DNA of 64,000 nt from Fusibacter bizertensis (GTDB taxonomy: Bacteria; Bacillota; Clostridia; Peptostreptococcales; Acidaminobacteraceae): contig NZ_JARYZI010000003.1 of NCBI RefSeq assembly GCF_029914245.1, positions 124,001-188,000 on the forward strand, written 5' to 3'. Under the pieces are notes generated by a model. That model worked only from the letters and a program-made list of their open reading frames with translations, was not told the DNA's origin and made no database searches. Both the position numbers and the translations under genes were made by a program. Numbering within the stretch: the stretch's first letter is position 1; the number at the start of each line of letters is the position of its first letter. This document shows positions 28,233-38,711 of this stretch, in pieces.

Positions 28233-30029
28233 TTATTGTTTAACAATAACTTTCTTAGGACATTTCGGAATACAAGCGCCACATTTGATACATTTTGCTT
28301 GATCGATAACATGATTTTGCTTAACTTCTCCACTAATAGCATCAACTGGACAAACTCTTTTACAAGCTGTACAACCGATACATCCATCAGTGATAACGAT
28401 AGACAATAAGTCTTGACACATACCTGCAGGACATTTCTTATCTACGACGTGAGCAATATACTCATCCCTAAAGTATTTTAAAGTTGATAATACTGGATTT
28501 GGTGCGGTTTGACCAAGTCCACAAAGTGAAGAATCTTTGATAGAATGACCCAAATCTTCAAGTCTATCAAGGTCTTCCAAAGTACCATTACCAGAAGTAA
28601 TTTTCTCAAGAATTTCTAACATTCTCTTAGTACCTTCACGACATGGTACACATTTACCGCAAGACTCATCAACCGTAAAATCTAAGAAGAATCTAGCGAA
28701 GTCAACCATACAGTTTGTATCATCAACAACAATCATACCACCTGAACCCATCATTGAGCCAAGTGCAGTAAGTGTATCAAAATCGATTGGTGTATCTAAG
28801 TGAGCTTCAGTTAAACATCCACCTGATGGACCACCAGTTTGAACTGCTTTAAATTTTCTACCATTCGGAATTCCGCCACCGATATCAAAGATTACTTCTC
28901 TAAGTGGTGTACCCATAGGAATTTCTACAAGACCAGTATTGTTAATTTTTCCGCCCAAAGCGAAAACTTTAGTTCCAGGAGATTTTTCAGTACCAAATGA
29001 AGTAAACCAAGAAGCACCATTTAAAATGATCTGTGGTACAACAGCATAAGTTTCAACATTATTGATAATTGTTGGTTTACCAAAAATTCCTTTTTGAGCT
29101 GGAAATGGTGGTTTAGGTCTAGGCATACCACGTTCACCTTCAATTGAAGCGATTAACGCAGTTTCTTCACCACAAACGAACGCACCAGCACCAAGTCTGA
29201 TTTCCATTTCAAAGTTAAAGTCAGTACCAAATATATTTTTACCTAATAAGCCCATTTCATTTGCTTGTGCAATTGCAATTCCAAGACGTTTAACAGCGAT
29301 TGGATACTCAGCACGGATATATACATATCCTTTCTCAGCACCAATTGCATATGCTGCTATTGCCATAGCTTCGATGATTGCATGAGGATCTCCTTCTAAA
29401 ACAGAACGGTCCATAAATGCACCTGGATCTCCCTCATCAGCATTACAAGCTACATATTTAATGTCGCCTTCAGACTTAGCTGCGAACTCCCACTTTAGTC
29501 CAGTAGGGAATCCACCACCACCACGGCCACGAAGACCAGATTTTTTCATCTCATCGATAACTTCGCCTGGTGTCATTTGAGTTAATGCTTTACCTAAAGC
29601 TTGGTATCCATCAAATGCAATATATTCATCTATAACTTCTGGATTGATTACACCACAGTTTTTAAGTGCAACTCTTTTTTGTTTTTTGTAAAAAGTAACA
29701 TCATTAATAGATGTTTGAATTTCAGTTACATTCGCTGATTTATCAACATATAATAAATCTTTAACGATTCTACCTTTTAATAGATGTTCATCAACAATTC
29801 TTTCAACATCTTTTTGCTCTACTCTAGAATAGAAAGAACCTTCTGGATACACGATACAGATTGGACCAGCTTCACAAAGTCCAAAACATCCTGTTCTAAC
29901 TATTTTTACTTCTTTTTCTAAGCCCTTTGCTTTTAAAGCGTCGTTAAACATATCTTCAATAGTTGCTGATCCTGAAGAAACGCAACCAGTACCACCACAC
30001 ACAAGGACATGTGATCTATAGAAATCCAT
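28233..30029 (-). CDS. hydB: NADH-dependent [FeFe]-hydrogenase, flavin subunit
   Basis: NuoF-like subunit of 598 residues that holds FMN and binds NADH. In order: an N-terminal thioredoxin-like [2Fe-2S] domain (GGTGCVSS, then RTGCFGLCEAGP), the NADH and FMN domain (GLRGRGGGGFPTG, NADEGDPGAFMDR), the SLBB and N3 cluster part (ESCGKCVPCREGT), and a C-terminal 2[4Fe-4S] ferredoxin domain (CIGCTACKRVCP, CIKCGACIPKCP). This extended form is typical of HydB in bifurcating hydrogenases. Thirty-one bases separate it from the 2Fe2S gene upstream. Confidence 0.95.
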   Translation of the reverse strand: MDFYRSHVLVCGGTGCVSSGSATIEDMFNDALKAKGLEKEVKIVRTGCFGLCEAGPICIVYPEGSFYSRVEQKDVERIVDEHLLKGRIVKDLLYVDKSANVTEIQTSINDVTFYKKQKRVALKNCGVINPEVIDEYIAFDGYQALGKALTQMTPGEVIDEMKKSGLRGRGGGGFPTGLKWEFAAKSEGDIKYVACNADEGDPGAFMDRSVLEGDPHAIIEAMAIAAYAIGAEKGYVYIRAEYPIAVKRLGIAIAQANEMGLLGKNIFGTDFNFEMEIRLGAGAFVCGEETALIASIEGERGMPRPKPPFPAQKGIFGKPTIINNVETYAVVPQIILNGASWFTSFGTEKSPGTKVFALGGKINNTGLVEIPMGTPLREVIFDIGGGIPNGRKFKAVQTGGPSGGCLTEAHLDTPIDFDTLTALGSMMGSGGMIVVDDTNCMVDFARFFLDFTVDESCGKCVPCREGTKRMLEILEKITSGNGTLEDLDRLEDLGHSIKDSSLCGLGQTAPNPVLSTLKYFRDEYIAHVVDKKCPAGMCQDLLSIVITDGCIGCTACKRVCPVDAISGEVKQNHVIDQAKCIKCGACIPKCPKKVIVKQ

Positions 30030-30060
30030 TGAATTACCTCCTAAATTGGTTTACATTAAA

Positions 30061-30426
30061 TTATTCAGTAGCGCCTATAGTGAATTCCTTCACGATATTG
30101 CCATTAACGATGTGTTCTGCAATAATTCTACGCGCTTTTTCTTCTGTTAATTCCACGTAAGTCACTTTATCTTCGCCTTCTTTATATACTTCGATTAGTG
30201 GCTCAAGTCTACATACTCCGATGCAACCAGTTTGAGTAATCTCAACTTCTTTTAAACCTCTTTTTTGTACTTCATCCATAAGTGCCGCTAAGATTGGACG
30301 AGCGCCTGCAGCTATGCCACAAGTTGCCATACCAACAACAATTCTAGTACCTTTTCTGTCTTTTCTTAAATCCACTCTTTTAAGAGCTTCATCACGTAAT
30401 TGAGTCAATTCAGCTAAAGTTTTCAT
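30061..30426 (-). CDS. Thioredoxin-like [2Fe-2S] ferredoxin-domain protein
   Basis: A 121-residue protein of the (2Fe-2S) thioredoxin-like ferredoxin family that commonly stands between hydC and hydB in clostridial operons. Visible: GMATCGIAAGARP in the middle and QTGCIGVCRLEP further on, three cysteines in all in these motifs, ending HIVNGNIVKEFTIG. It probably carries electrons within or near the hydrogenase, but its exact role is not established. The start lies 9 bases after the hydC stop. Confidence 0.85.
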   Translation of the reverse strand: MKTLAELTQLRDEALKRVDLRKDRKGTRIVVGMATCGIAAGARPILAALMDEVQKRGLKEVEITQTGCIGVCRLEPLIEVYKEGEDKVTYVELTEEKARRIIAEHIVNGNIVKEFTIGATE

Positions 30427-30435
30427 TCTTGCCTC

Positions 30436-30921
30436 CTAATTAGCGCTTTGGTATTTAGACATGATGCCAGGAATATCGCTTACAGTTAAACGACCATATA
30501 CATCTTCATTAACAGTTAAAACTGGTGCTAATCCACATGCACCTATACAACGAGTCGCTTCTAATGAAAACTTTCCATCTGGAGAAGTTGTACCCACAGA
30601 AACATTTGTCATCTCTGAAATTTTGTCAATTAATTGTTGTGCACCTCTTACATAGCACGCAGTACCTAATCATACAGAGATCAGATATTCTCCTTTAGGT
30701 TCAAGTGTAAATTGTGAATAGAATGTCACAACACCATATATTTCAGCTAATGGTGTGTTGAGCTTCTCAGAAATAACCTTTTGCACTTCAATTGGAATTG
30801 CACCGAAAATATGTTGTGCTTCGTGTAATATCGGCATTAAAGGACCTTGCATGTCTTTATGCTCTTCAATTACTTTGTGAAGCTTTTCAAAATTTTCATC
30901 AGTTAAAAAGTTCTTTGCCAT
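30436..30921 (-). CDS. hydC: HydC/NuoE-like [2Fe-2S] subunit interrupted by in-frame TGA
   Basis: NuoE-like subunit of the hydrogenase. Read through one stop the protein is 161 residues, the normal length. Codon 84 is TGA (30672-30670), between YLISV and LGTACYVRG. The family motif C-x4-C-x35-C-x3-C is complete except that its first cysteine is the TGA codon; C89, C125 and C129 are present. Frame and sequence are well conserved on both sides. So either a recent nonsense change or sequence error (Cys TGT/TGC to TGA), or selenocysteine replaces a cluster ligand. By eye I find no convincing SECIS hairpin after the TGA. The ATG at 30921 has a GGAGG site. Confidence 0.7.
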
Positions 30922-31013
30922 TAAAAAGTTCCTCCTTATCGATTGCTTTTTCGATTAACTATTACGTTCATCAAAACGTCTAATCCCTAGTGATTTAATA
31001 GGTTTAAACCAGT

Positions 31014-31031
31014 TTGTTAATTCCTTAACCC
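31014..31031 (-). promoter_or_regulatory. Rex-like operator of the hyd operon
   Basis: On the minus strand GGGTTAA-GGAA-TTAACAA, matching the Rex consensus TTGTTAA-n4-TTAACAA at 12 of 14 positions. It lies 12 bases downstream of the -10 box, across the expected start of transcription, the same place as the operator upstream of the DRTGG operon. Confidence 0.65.
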
Positions 31032-31043
31032 ATTCCAAAAAGA

Positions 31044-31049
31044 ATTATA
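31044..31049 (-). promoter_or_regulatory. Extended -10 promoter of the hyd operon
   Basis: TATAAT with TGT in front on the minus strand, about 120 bases upstream of hydC. No good -35 is seen at 16-18 bases. Confidence 0.6.
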
Positions 31050-31121
31050 ACATATATTGTTCACAAAGTATACACTTAAGCTTTTTATGTTTTATGTTTT
31101 TTTTTTAACAATTTTATTGGT

Positions 31122-31153
31122 AAATAAAAGCTTACTTGCATTGCAAATAAGCT
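31122..31153 (-). terminator. Intrinsic terminator after uvrC
   Basis: On the minus strand AGCTTATTTGC and GCAAGTAAGCT pair around AAT, followed by TTTTATTT; it begins 6 bases after the uvrC stop. Confidence 0.85.
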
Positions 31154-31159
31154 CTTTCT

Positions 31160-33073
31160 TTAGTTTGATTCAAAATCAAAAACTTCACTTGTTGGTGTTC
31201 TAAAATAAGCATAAATCGACTCTGCTACTTTGTGGTTTATACCATTAACAGCGAGCAGTTCCTCAACACTAGCTTCTTTTATACGATCAATTGTTCTAAA
31301 GTGTTTTAAAAGCTCGATGCGTCTTTTCTCACCAATTCCCTCAATTTCATCCAGTATTGAGTGGGTCATCTCTTTAGACCTCAACGATTTATGATACTCA
31401 ATTGCAAATCGATGTACTTCTTCTTGAACTTCATAGACGAGTTTAAAGGCACTTCTTTTATCTTTTAGCCCACATCGTTCTCCGTTAAAGAAAAGATCTT
31501 CAGTCTTATGAAAATCGTCTTTTACCATACCAGCAACAGGAATATATAGCTTAAGTGCATTTAAAATTTCAAGAGCTGCATTCACATGTCCCTTTCCACC
31601 ATCAATCAAGATTAAATCTGGCATTGCATTGTACTTTTCACTAACAACTCCTGATGTCTCAGCAAGCTTCAATTCTTCAAGTCCACGTTTATATCTTCTA
31701 TACACAACTTCTTGCATTGACCCGTAGTCATTTGGTCCTTCAATAGTCTTTACACGGTATCTTCGATAGTCGCTTCTCTTTTTCTTTGCACCTTCAAACA
31801 CAACCATACTACCAACAGAATAAACACCAGAGGTATTAGATATATCAAAGGCTTCAATACGATTGAGTGGTATATTTTCGGGAAAACCAAGGAGTTCTCT
31901 TAATTCTAATTCTGCCTTATTTCTAAAAGCTTCTTCTTTTTCAATTTTATCTTGGAATTTCATAATATATTCTTTTGCATTTTTAGCAACTAAGTCTATC
32001 GTTTTTTTCTTTTCGCCTTTTAAAGGGACTAAAAAATTCACCTTATAACCACTTAATTTTGTAAGCCACTCATTGTATAAGTTGATATTTTCAATATTCT
32101 CAGAGAGATATATCTCTGAAGGAATTTGATCAGATCCAGAATAATACTGCATAATAAATGAAGTTATAATTTCGGACGCTGTAGTTGAGTCTGCATTTGC
32201 TAAATTAAATGCCTCTCTTCCTTCGATTCTTCCATTTCTAACTTGAAATAACATGACGCATGCACGATCTTCAAAATTATAGGTTGCAATATAGTCTTGA
32301 TTTTTACCATTGTTTTGAATAGCTTTTTGTTTTTCATTGAGTGCTTTTAGGGCAGCAATCTTATCTCTAAGTTCAGCAGCCTCTTCAAATGCCATTTTTT
32401 CAGCAGCAGTTTGCATCTTTTCACTGAGTTCATTGATCAACCATTGCTTTTCACCCGCTAAAAATCGTATGATTTTTTGAATGTATACATTATAGTCGTC
32501 TTTACTAATCATATGATTACATGCCCCTGCACACCGGCCTATGTGGTAATTTAGACAGGGTCTATCAATTTTGTCAGTAATTTTCTTACTACATTCCCTA
32601 ATTGGAAAAATAGTCTGAATAACTTCAAGCGTCAACTTAACTTGTTCAGTACTTGTATATGGCCCAAACACTTTATAGTTACCCTTTGGCAATTGTCTAG
32701 TCATAAAAACTCGTGGAAAGTTTTCTCCAATGGAAATAACAATATAAGGGTACATCTTATCATCTTTAAGAAGTATATTAAACCTTGGAAGATTCTTCTT
32801 TATTAAGTTAGCTTCAAGTATTAAAGCCTCCATCTCGTTATCAGTGATAATATACTCAAACTCCTGAACGTTGATCACCATGGTCTGAACCTTGGGCATA
32901 TGAGAATTAAACCCTCTAAAATATGAGCTAACTCTATTTTTTAAATTTTTTGACTTTCCTACATATATAATCTCACCGTGTACATCTTTCATAATATATA
33001 TACCTGGTAAGTGTGGTAGCGTCTTTAGTTGTTCTTTTATATGATCTTTAACTTGAAAGCCTTGACCGTCCAT
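31160..33073 (-). CDS. uvrC: UvrABC excinuclease subunit C
   Basis: UvrC makes the 3' and 5' incisions in nucleotide excision repair. The 637 residues show an N-terminal GIY-YIG nuclease (PGIYIMKD, IIYVGKSKNLKNR), a cysteine-rich site (CSKKI, CLNYHIGRCAGAC), the UVR UvrB-binding helices (EEAAELRDKI), the RNase H-like C-terminal nuclease (DLILIDGGKGH) and a terminal helix-hairpin-helix pair. I start at the second of two adjacent ATGs, six bases from AAGGA. It is transcribed alone, with its own promoter and terminator, apart from uvrBA. Confidence 0.96.
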   Translation of the reverse strand: MDGQGFQVKDHIKEQLKTLPHLPGIYIMKDVHGEIIYVGKSKNLKNRVSSYFRGFNSHMPKVQTMVINVQEFEYIITDNEMEALILEANLIKKNLPRFNILLKDDKMYPYIVISIGENFPRVFMTRQLPKGNYKVFGPYTSTEQVKLTLEVIQTIFPIRECSKKITDKIDRPCLNYHIGRCAGACNHMISKDDYNVYIQKIIRFLAGEKQWLINELSEKMQTAAEKMAFEEAAELRDKIAALKALNEKQKAIQNNGKNQDYIATYNFEDRACVMLFQVRNGRIEGREAFNLANADSTTASEIITSFIMQYYSGSDQIPSEIYLSENIENINLYNEWLTKLSGYKVNFLVPLKGEKKKTIDLVAKNAKEYIMKFQDKIEKEEAFRNKAELELRELLGFPENIPLNRIEAFDISNTSGVYSVGSMVVFEGAKKKRSDYRRYRVKTIEGPNDYGSMQEVVYRRYKRGLEELKLAETSGVVSEKYNAMPDLILIDGGKGHVNAALEILNALKLYIPVAGMVKDDFHKTEDLFFNGERCGLKDKRSAFKLVYEVQEEVHRFAIEYHKSLRSKEMTHSILDEIEGIGEKRRIELLKHFRTIDRIKEASVEELLAVNGINHKVAESIYAYFRTPTSEVFDFESN

Positions 33074-33104
33074 CATCTATCCTTATCTATCATCGTTATT
33101 TTGA

Positions 33105-33133
33105 ATTAAATCAACTTAATCATAACATGTCAA
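33105..33133 (-). promoter_or_regulatory. uvrC promoter
   Basis: On the minus strand TTGACA (33133-33128), 17-base spacer, TTTAAT (33110-33105), 31 bases upstream of the uvrC start. No LexA box is visible here, unlike uvrB. Confidence 0.75.
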
Positions 33134-33326
33134 TTCAGCATTCTCAACTGCGCAGAATATGTCAATAATTAATAATAAAATGAGAGTTACAAAAACTAGT
33201 ATAGAAAACATTGCCTTTAAAAATCAATTGTATTCTATAATTAATAGATTTGCATCTCTCATAATATGTTGAAAATAGCATTAAATCCTATTTCTTCAAA
33301 AGCATTGTCAAAGAAACTCATTCATC

Positions 33327-36275
33327 TTAAGTAGTCTCTTTTTTTGACTTTGATTTAGTTCTAGTTTTTTTCTCCGTGATTGTTTTTTCCTCAGTAGTAC
33401 TAGCTGCTTTTATTGTGGTCTTCTTCTCTTTTTTAGTAACTTCTCTATAATCATCTGTCAGCATATTAACTAGAAACTCGCCAGTATATGAACCTTTAAC
33501 TCGTGAAACTTCTTCTGGTGTGCCAAATGCAACGATTTCACCGCCATTGTCACCACCATCTGGACCTAAGTCGATAATATAATCTGCAGATTTGATAACA
33601 TCCAAATTATGTTCAATAACTACTGCAGTATTACCTGCGTCTACTAACTTTTGTATCACATGGATCAAATTATGAACATCTGCAGTATGAAGGCCTGTAG
33701 TAGGTTCATCAAGTATATATAAAGTTTTCCCAGTACTAATTTTACTTAATTCTGTAGCAAGCTTTATTCTTTGTGCTTCTCCACCTGAAAGTTGTGTAGA
33801 CGGTTGTCCTAATTTGATATAACCAAGCCCCACTTCATTAAGGGTTTTAATTTTTCTTTTAATTCTTGGGATATTCGTAAAAAATTCTAAGCTTTCTTCT
33901 ACTGTCATTTCTAGCACATCCGAAATATTTTTTCCCTTATATTTTACCTCTAAAGTTTCTCTATTGTATCTTTTTCCTTTACATACATCACACTGGACAT
34001 AAACGTCTGGTAAAAAATGCATCTCAATTTTTATGATACCATCACCTTTACAATGCTCGCATCTTCCACCATTTACATTAAAGCTGAAACGACCTTTTTG
34101 ATAGCCCCTCATTTTTGCTTCTGGAACCTGCGCAAAAATATCCCTGATATGATCAAATACACCTGTATAGGTTGCTGGATTCGACCGAGGTGTTCTGCCA
34201 ATTGGTGACTGATCAATCTCTATGACTTTGTCAATATGCTCAAGCCCTAAAACATCATCATGTTTTCCAGCTTTTATACGGCTCTTGTTGATTTTAATAG
34301 CACATGTTTTATATAAGATTTCATTGATCAGTGTACTTTTACCTGACCCTGATACACCAGTTATAGCACATAAAACACCTAATGGAATTTCAACATCAAT
34401 TTTTTTTAAGTTATTTTCATTTGCACCAAGAATTTTGATGCTTTTATCTGTAACTGTCCTTCGTTTTGAAGGAAATAGAATTTTCTTTGCACCTGAAAGG
34501 TACTGACCCGTAATTGACGCATCATTTGATAAGATCTCATCTATAGTACCCTCAGCGATGATAAAGCCACCATGTTCGCCAGCACCAGGGCCTAAATCCA
34601 AAATATAATCAGCTTGTCTAATGGTATCCTCATCATGCTCCACAACGAGCAATGTGTTACCAAGGTCTGTTAAATTTCTCAATGTTTTTAATAACTTTTC
34701 ATTGTCTTTTTGATGAAGTCCTATACTGGGTTCATCTAAAATATAAAGTACACCTACTAATCCTGATCCAATCTGCGTTGCCAATCGGATTCGTTGTGAT
34801 TCACCACCTGAGAGTGTACTGGCAGTCCTTGATAGTGACAAGTACTCAAGTCCAACATTCTTAAGGAACATCAACCTCGCATTGATTTCCTTTAATATCT
34901 GTTCAGCGATTTGTTGATTCATTGTATCTAATTTTAAATTATCAAAAAATATAATGGCATCTTTGACGGATAAACAAGTCACTTCCCATATGTTTTTTCC
35001 ACCTATAGTTACAGCCAGCACTTCATCTTTTAAACGTTTGCCATGACACGAGCTACATTCAATCATACTCATAAACTCGTCTATTTTAGAACGAATATAC
35101 TCAGAATTAGTCGCTGCATATCTTCTTTCATAATTATTAACAAGACCTTCAAAAGGACGATTAAATTCCGCTTGACCAACGTATTTACTATCATATTGGA
35201 ATTTGATTTTGCGATCGCCTGTTCCGTAAAAGATTTCATTTTTCACTCTTGTAGGCAAGTCTTTGAATGGTGTATTTATGGAAGCATTGGCCTCTTCAAT
35301 AAGCGCATGAATCATATTCACATAAAAAGTACCCTCGGCACTATTGGCGATTGGTAAAAGAGCACCATCACTTACCGATAATTTTACATCCGGTACAAGT
35401 AATTCTGGATCCACCTTTTTAGTAAAACCCAGTCCATTACAATCAGGGCATGCACCATATGGTGCGTTGAAAGAAAACATACGCGGTTCCATCTCCGCAA
35501 TCCCTTGACCATGTTCTGCACAAGCAAACTTAGTATTAAAAGTTAAATCTTCTTTTTCGATTAAGTTAATGATGACTACACCCTCAGACAATCTAAGAGC
35601 CGTCTCTATAGAATCAGTAAGTCTCTGCTGGATTTCATCTTTGATTATAATTCTATCAATAACCACTTCAATGGTGTTTTTTTTATTTTTCTCAAGTATT
35701 ATTTCTTCACTCAAATCAAGTGTTTCGCCATTGATTCTAGCGCGTACATAGCCCTCTTTTTTTAGTGCCTCTAACAATTTCTGATGCTGCCCTTTTTTCC
35801 CTGTTACCATAGGCGCTAGTACTTGCATTCTCGTGCCTAAAGGTAAAAGCATCACATGATCTACAATTTGATCCACTGACTGTGGTAAAATTTCTATGCC
35901 ACAAACTGGACAATGGGGTGTGCCAACTCTTGCATATAGTAAACGTAGATAGTCATAAATTTCTGTCACAGTTCCCACAGTAGACCGCGGATTTCGACTG
36001 GTGGTCTTCTGATCTATAGAAATTGCTGGTGAGAGCCCCTCAATGTATTCGACATCAGGTTTTTCCATTTGACCTAAAAACTGGCGTGCATATGAAGACA
36101 AGCTTTCAACATATCGCCTTTGTCCTTCAGCATAGATTGTATCAAATGCCAAAGAAGATTTACCTGAACCACTTAGTCCTGTAACAACTACTAGTTGGTC
36201 TCTGGGAATTGTAACATCGATATTTTTTAAATTATGCTCCTTAGCACCTTTAATAAAAATTGAATTTTTACTCAT
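33327..36275 (-). CDS. uvrA: UvrABC excinuclease subunit A
   Basis: UvrA is the damage-recognition ATPase of nucleotide excision repair. The 982 residues contain two ABC ATPase modules (Walker [11 protein letters not shown] near the start and [10 protein letters not shown] in the second half; signatures LSGGESQR and LSGGEAQR) and zinc-binding cysteines ([26 protein letters not shown]). After the usual end near GEFLVNML comes an extra tail of about 45 residues rich in Lys, Thr, Ser and Glu, not typical of UvrA. Start ATG at 36275, six bases from GAGG. It follows uvrB by 36 bases. Confidence 0.96.
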   Translation of the reverse strand: MSKNSIFIKGAKEHNLKNIDVTIPRDQLVVVTGLSGSGKSSLAFDTIYAEGQRRYVESLSSYARQFLGQMEKPDVEYIEGLSPAISIDQKTTSRNPRSTVGTVTEIYDYLRLLYARVGTPHCPVCGIEILPQSVDQIVDHVMLLPLGTRMQVLAPMVTGKKGQHQKLLEALKKEGYVRARINGETLDLSEEIILEKNKKNTIEVVIDRIIIKDEIQQRLTDSIETALRLSEGVVIINLIEKEDLTFNTKFACAEHGQGIAEMEPRMFSFNAPYGACPDCNGLGFTKKVDPELLVPDVKLSVSDGALLPIANSAEGTFYVNMIHALIEEANASINTPFKDLPTRVKNEIFYGTGDRKIKFQYDSKYVGQAEFNRPFEGLVNNYERRYAATNSEYIRSKIDEFMSMIECSSCHGKRLKDEVLAVTIGGKNIWEVTCLSVKDAIIFFDNLKLDTMNQQIAEQILKEINARLMFLKNVGLEYLSLSRTASTLSGGESQRIRLATQIGSGLVGVLYILDEPSIGLHQKDNEKLLKTLRNLTDLGNTLLVVEHDEDTIRQADYILDLGPGAGEHGGFIIAEGTIDEILSNDASITGQYLSGAKKILFPSKRRTVTDKSIKILGANENNLKKIDVEIPLGVLCAITGVSGSGKSTLINEILYKTCAIKINKSRIKAGKHDDVLGLEHIDKVIEIDQSPIGRTPRSNPATYTGVFDHIRDIFAQVPEAKMRGYQKGRFSFNVNGGRCEHCKGDGIIKIEMHFLPDVYVQCDVCKGKRYNRETLEVKYKGKNISDVLEMTVEESLEFFTNIPRIKRKIKTLNEVGLGYIKLGQPSTQLSGGEAQRIKLATELSKISTGKTLYILDEPTTGLHTADVHNLIHVIQKLVDAGNTAVVIEHNLDVIKSADYIIDLGPDGGDNGGEIVAFGTPEEVSRVKGSYTGEFLVNMLTDDYREVTKKEKKTTIKAASTTEEKTITEKKTRTKSKSKKETT

Positions 36276-36311
36276 ATATAACCTCATTATGGAATATTTA
36301 AAAAAGCAAGA

Positions 36312-38294
36312 TTAGTTCTTAACTTTTAGTGTTTTTAATTCTACAATCATATCACGAAGTTCTGCTGCTCTTTCAAACTGTAAAGTTCTTGATGCTGCAA
36401 ACATTTCTTCTTCTAATTGAACGATATACTCTTTAAGCTCTTTTTTATTCATTGCTTTAATTTTATCGACATGGTACTCATCAATACTTTCAGCAGCCAT
36501 TGTGGCTTTAATATCCTCTCGAATACCTTTAATAATACCTTTGGGTGTAATGTTATGTTCTTCGTTATATTGTTGTTGAATTAAACGACGTCTATCAGTT
36601 TCATCAATAGCGTATTTCATAGATGCAGTAATACGATCAGCATACATGATTACCCTACCATTTATGTTTCTTGCAGCTCTTCCTATCGTCTGAACTAAGG
36701 AGGTCTCTGATCTTAAAAAGCCTTCTTTATCAGCATCTAAAATCGCAACTAAAGAAACTTCTGGTAAATCTAAACCTTCTCTGAGTAAATTGATACCCAC
36801 CAATACATCAAATACACCTTTCCTAAAATCTCTAATAATTTCCATGCGCTCAAGTGTTTTGATGTCTGAATGCATATATCTTACCTTTATATCAAGTTTC
36901 TTAAAATAATCGGTTAAATCCTCTGCCATTTTTTTAGTGAGTGTAGTGACCAAAACACGCTCGTTTTTTATAGTTCTTTCTGTTATTTCACTAAAGAGGT
37001 CATCAATTTGACCTTTGATTGGTCTTACTTCAATAACTGGATCTAGTAGGCCAGTTGGTCTAATAATCTGTTCGACAGCCTGCCCACCATGTTCTTTTTC
37101 ATACGGACCAGGTGTTGCACTTACATACAATGACTGTGGAATCAAATTTTCAAACTCATCAAAATTAAGCGGTCTATTGTCCATCGCAGAAGGTAACCTA
37201 AACCCATAATCAACCAAAGATTGCTTTCTTGTCCTGTCTCCACCGTACATCGCACGAATCTGAGGTATACTCACATGAGACTCATCTACTACAAGTAAAA
37301 AATCATCTGGAAAATAATCAATCAAAGTATAAGGTCTACTCCCAAGCGGTCTTCCTGAAAGTACACTAGAATAATTTTCGATTCCTTGACAAAACCCCAC
37401 TTCTCTTAGCATCTCAATATCATATCGTGTTCTTTGTTCAATGCGCTGTGCCTCAATAAGTTGGTTGTTATCTTTAAAATATTTAATTCGATCTTCAAGT
37501 TCTGCTTCTATTTTAACAATTGCCTTTTCTAATTTATCTTTAGGTGTAACATAATGCGATGCAGGATAAATTGTTAAATGTGTTCTGTATCCAAGTATTT
37601 CACCAGTAAGCGCATTAACTTCAGCAATACGTTCAATTTCATCACCAAATAATTCAATTCTATATGCCCTTTCAAATTCATAAGATGGCATAACTTCTAT
37701 AATATCGCCTCTTACCCTAAAGGTGTTTCTCGTAAAATTTAAATCATTGCGCATATACTGAATTTCAATTAGTCGCTTCAAGATCTCATCTCTTGACTTT
37801 TGAACGCCAGGTCTTATTGAAAGTGTCATATTAGAGTAATCAATTGGATCACCAAGACCATATATACACGAAACAGATGCAACAATAATCACATCTTTCC
37901 GCTCAAATAGAGCTGACGTTGCACTATGCCTCAACTTATCTATCTCCTCATTGATAGAAGCATCTTTTTCAATATAAGTATCAGAATGAGCTACATAAGC
38001 TTCTGGCTGATAATAATCATAATAAGAAACGAAAAATTCAACTGCATTATCTGGAAAGAACTCCTTGAACTCTGAAGCAAGCTGGGCTGCAAGCGTTTTA
38101 TTATGTGCGATTATCAGTGTAGGTCTTTGGATTTTTTCGATAATATTAGCTACAGTAAAAGTCTTACCAGATCCAGTAACACCAAGTAATATATTGTGTT
38201 TATCTCCACGATTAATGCGAGTCGTTATTTCCTTAATTGCCACCGGCTGATCACCAGTAGGCACATATTCCGACTTAATCTTAAATTGGCTCAT
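36312..38294 (-). CDS. uvrB: UvrABC excinuclease subunit B
   Basis: UvrB is the helicase-like subunit that verifies damage and recruits UvrC. The 660 residues show Walker [13 protein letters not shown], the beta-hairpin region [20 protein letters not shown] (Walker B region), the C-terminal helicase motif TIGRAARN, and a final UVR motif ([11 protein letters not shown]). I use the ATG at 38294, five bases after GGAGG; the GTG two codons earlier overlaps that site. First gene of uvrB-uvrA, with a LexA box in its promoter. Confidence 0.97.
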   Translation of the reverse strand: MSQFKIKSEYVPTGDQPVAIKEITTRINRGDKHNILLGVTGSGKTFTVANIIEKIQRPTLIIAHNKTLAAQLASEFKEFFPDNAVEFFVSYYDYYQPEAYVAHSDTYIEKDASINEEIDKLRHSATSALFERKDVIIVASVSCIYGLGDPIDYSNMTLSIRPGVQKSRDEILKRLIEIQYMRNDLNFTRNTFRVRGDIIEVMPSYEFERAYRIELFGDEIERIAEVNALTGEILGYRTHLTIYPASHYVTPKDKLEKAIVKIEAELEDRIKYFKDNNQLIEAQRIEQRTRYDIEMLREVGFCQGIENYSSVLSGRPLGSRPYTLIDYFPDDFLLVVDESHVSIPQIRAMYGGDRTRKQSLVDYGFRLPSAMDNRPLNFDEFENLIPQSLYVSATPGPYEKEHGGQAVEQIIRPTGLLDPVIEVRPIKGQIDDLFSEITERTIKNERVLVTTLTKKMAEDLTDYFKKLDIKVRYMHSDIKTLERMEIIRDFRKGVFDVLVGINLLREGLDLPEVSLVAILDADKEGFLRSETSLVQTIGRAARNINGRVIMYADRITASMKYAIDETDRRRLIQQQYNEEHNITPKGIIKGIREDIKATMAAESIDEYHVDKIKAMNKKELKEYIVQLEEEMFAASRTLQFERAAELRDMIVELKTLKVKN

Positions 38295-38304
38295 TTCCAC
38301 CTCC

Positions 38305-38316
38305 GAACACTTGTTC
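38305..38316 (-). promoter_or_regulatory. LexA (SOS) box of uvrB-uvrA
   Basis: A perfect inverted repeat GAAC-n4-GTTC, with a flanking C-G that extends it, matching the Gram-positive LexA/DinR consensus. It lies between the -10 box (38329-38324) and the uvrB ribosome site, over the expected start of transcription, so LexA would block initiation until DNA damage. Confidence 0.88.
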
Positions 38317-38323
38317 TTTTTAT

Positions 38324-38352
38324 ATTATAAAACTTTTCTCCTCACTCGTCAA
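38324..38352 (-). promoter_or_regulatory. uvrB-uvrA promoter
   Basis: On the minus strand TTGACG (38352-38347), 17-base spacer, TATAAT (38329-38324): one of the best vegetative promoters in the window, directly upstream of the LexA box. Confidence 0.85.
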
Positions 38353-38364
38353 ATAGATGTTCTA

Positions 38365-38408
38365 ATAAAAAATAAGGGGCTGAAAAACACAATGTTTATC
38401 AGCACCCT
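38365..38408 (-). terminator. Intrinsic terminator after the ftsE-ctpA operon
   Basis: On the minus strand AGGG-T-GCTGA pairs with TCAGC-CCCT, extended inside by AAACA/TGTTT, followed by TATTTTTT. It lies 25 bases after the stop of the small membrane-protein gene. Confidence 0.85.
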
Positions 38409-38433
38409 AAAACTCATTTTTACTATTCAAAAT

Positions 38434-38649
38434 TTAATTTAACATCCAATAAGTCAAACCAGCAATACTTCCTATAATCAATACAACAATAATAATGAGT
38501 ACCCATACAACTGAATGATCGCTCGAATAATCATCTGAACTTTCAGTTTCAATCATTTCTTCAGGATTTTCAGAGCCTTGACCCAAATTAAACTTATCTA
38601 TAAGGGCTTTGATTTGTTCAGCTTCCTCTTTATAAACTTTGGTGTCCAT
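38434..38649 (-). CDS. Small single-pass membrane protein, 71 residues
   Basis: A 71-residue protein with an acidic, Ser/Glu-rich N-terminal 45 residues and one C-terminal membrane helix (about residues 47-68, VVWVLIIIVVLIIG). Tail-anchored layout. A GGAGG site precedes the ATG at 38649. It lies 62 bases after ctpA, before the terminator, so it belongs to the ftsE-ftsX-M23-ctpA transcript. Family and function not recognised; a role near the division or cell-wall machinery is only suggested by position. Confidence 0.72.
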   Translation of the reverse strand: MDTKVYKEEAEQIKALIDKFNLGQGSENPEEMIETESSDDYSSDHSVVWVLIIIVVLIIGSIAGLTYWMLN

Positions 38650-38711
38650 GGCCTACCTCCAGTCTATTGTGTAAAAATATAAATAGCGAAATCAGACATA
38701 TTACATACCAA

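Noticed and set aside
30634-30669. SECIS hairpin after the hydC TGA
   Set aside because: Only GUGC/GCAC, four pairs with a 12-base loop; too weak to call a SECIS by eye, so not listed as a feature.
33077-33326. Further gene or RNA between uvrA and uvrC
   Set aside because: Three TTGACA copies occur, but only the one nearest uvrC has a good -10 box; the rest shows no frame or hairpin with T tract.
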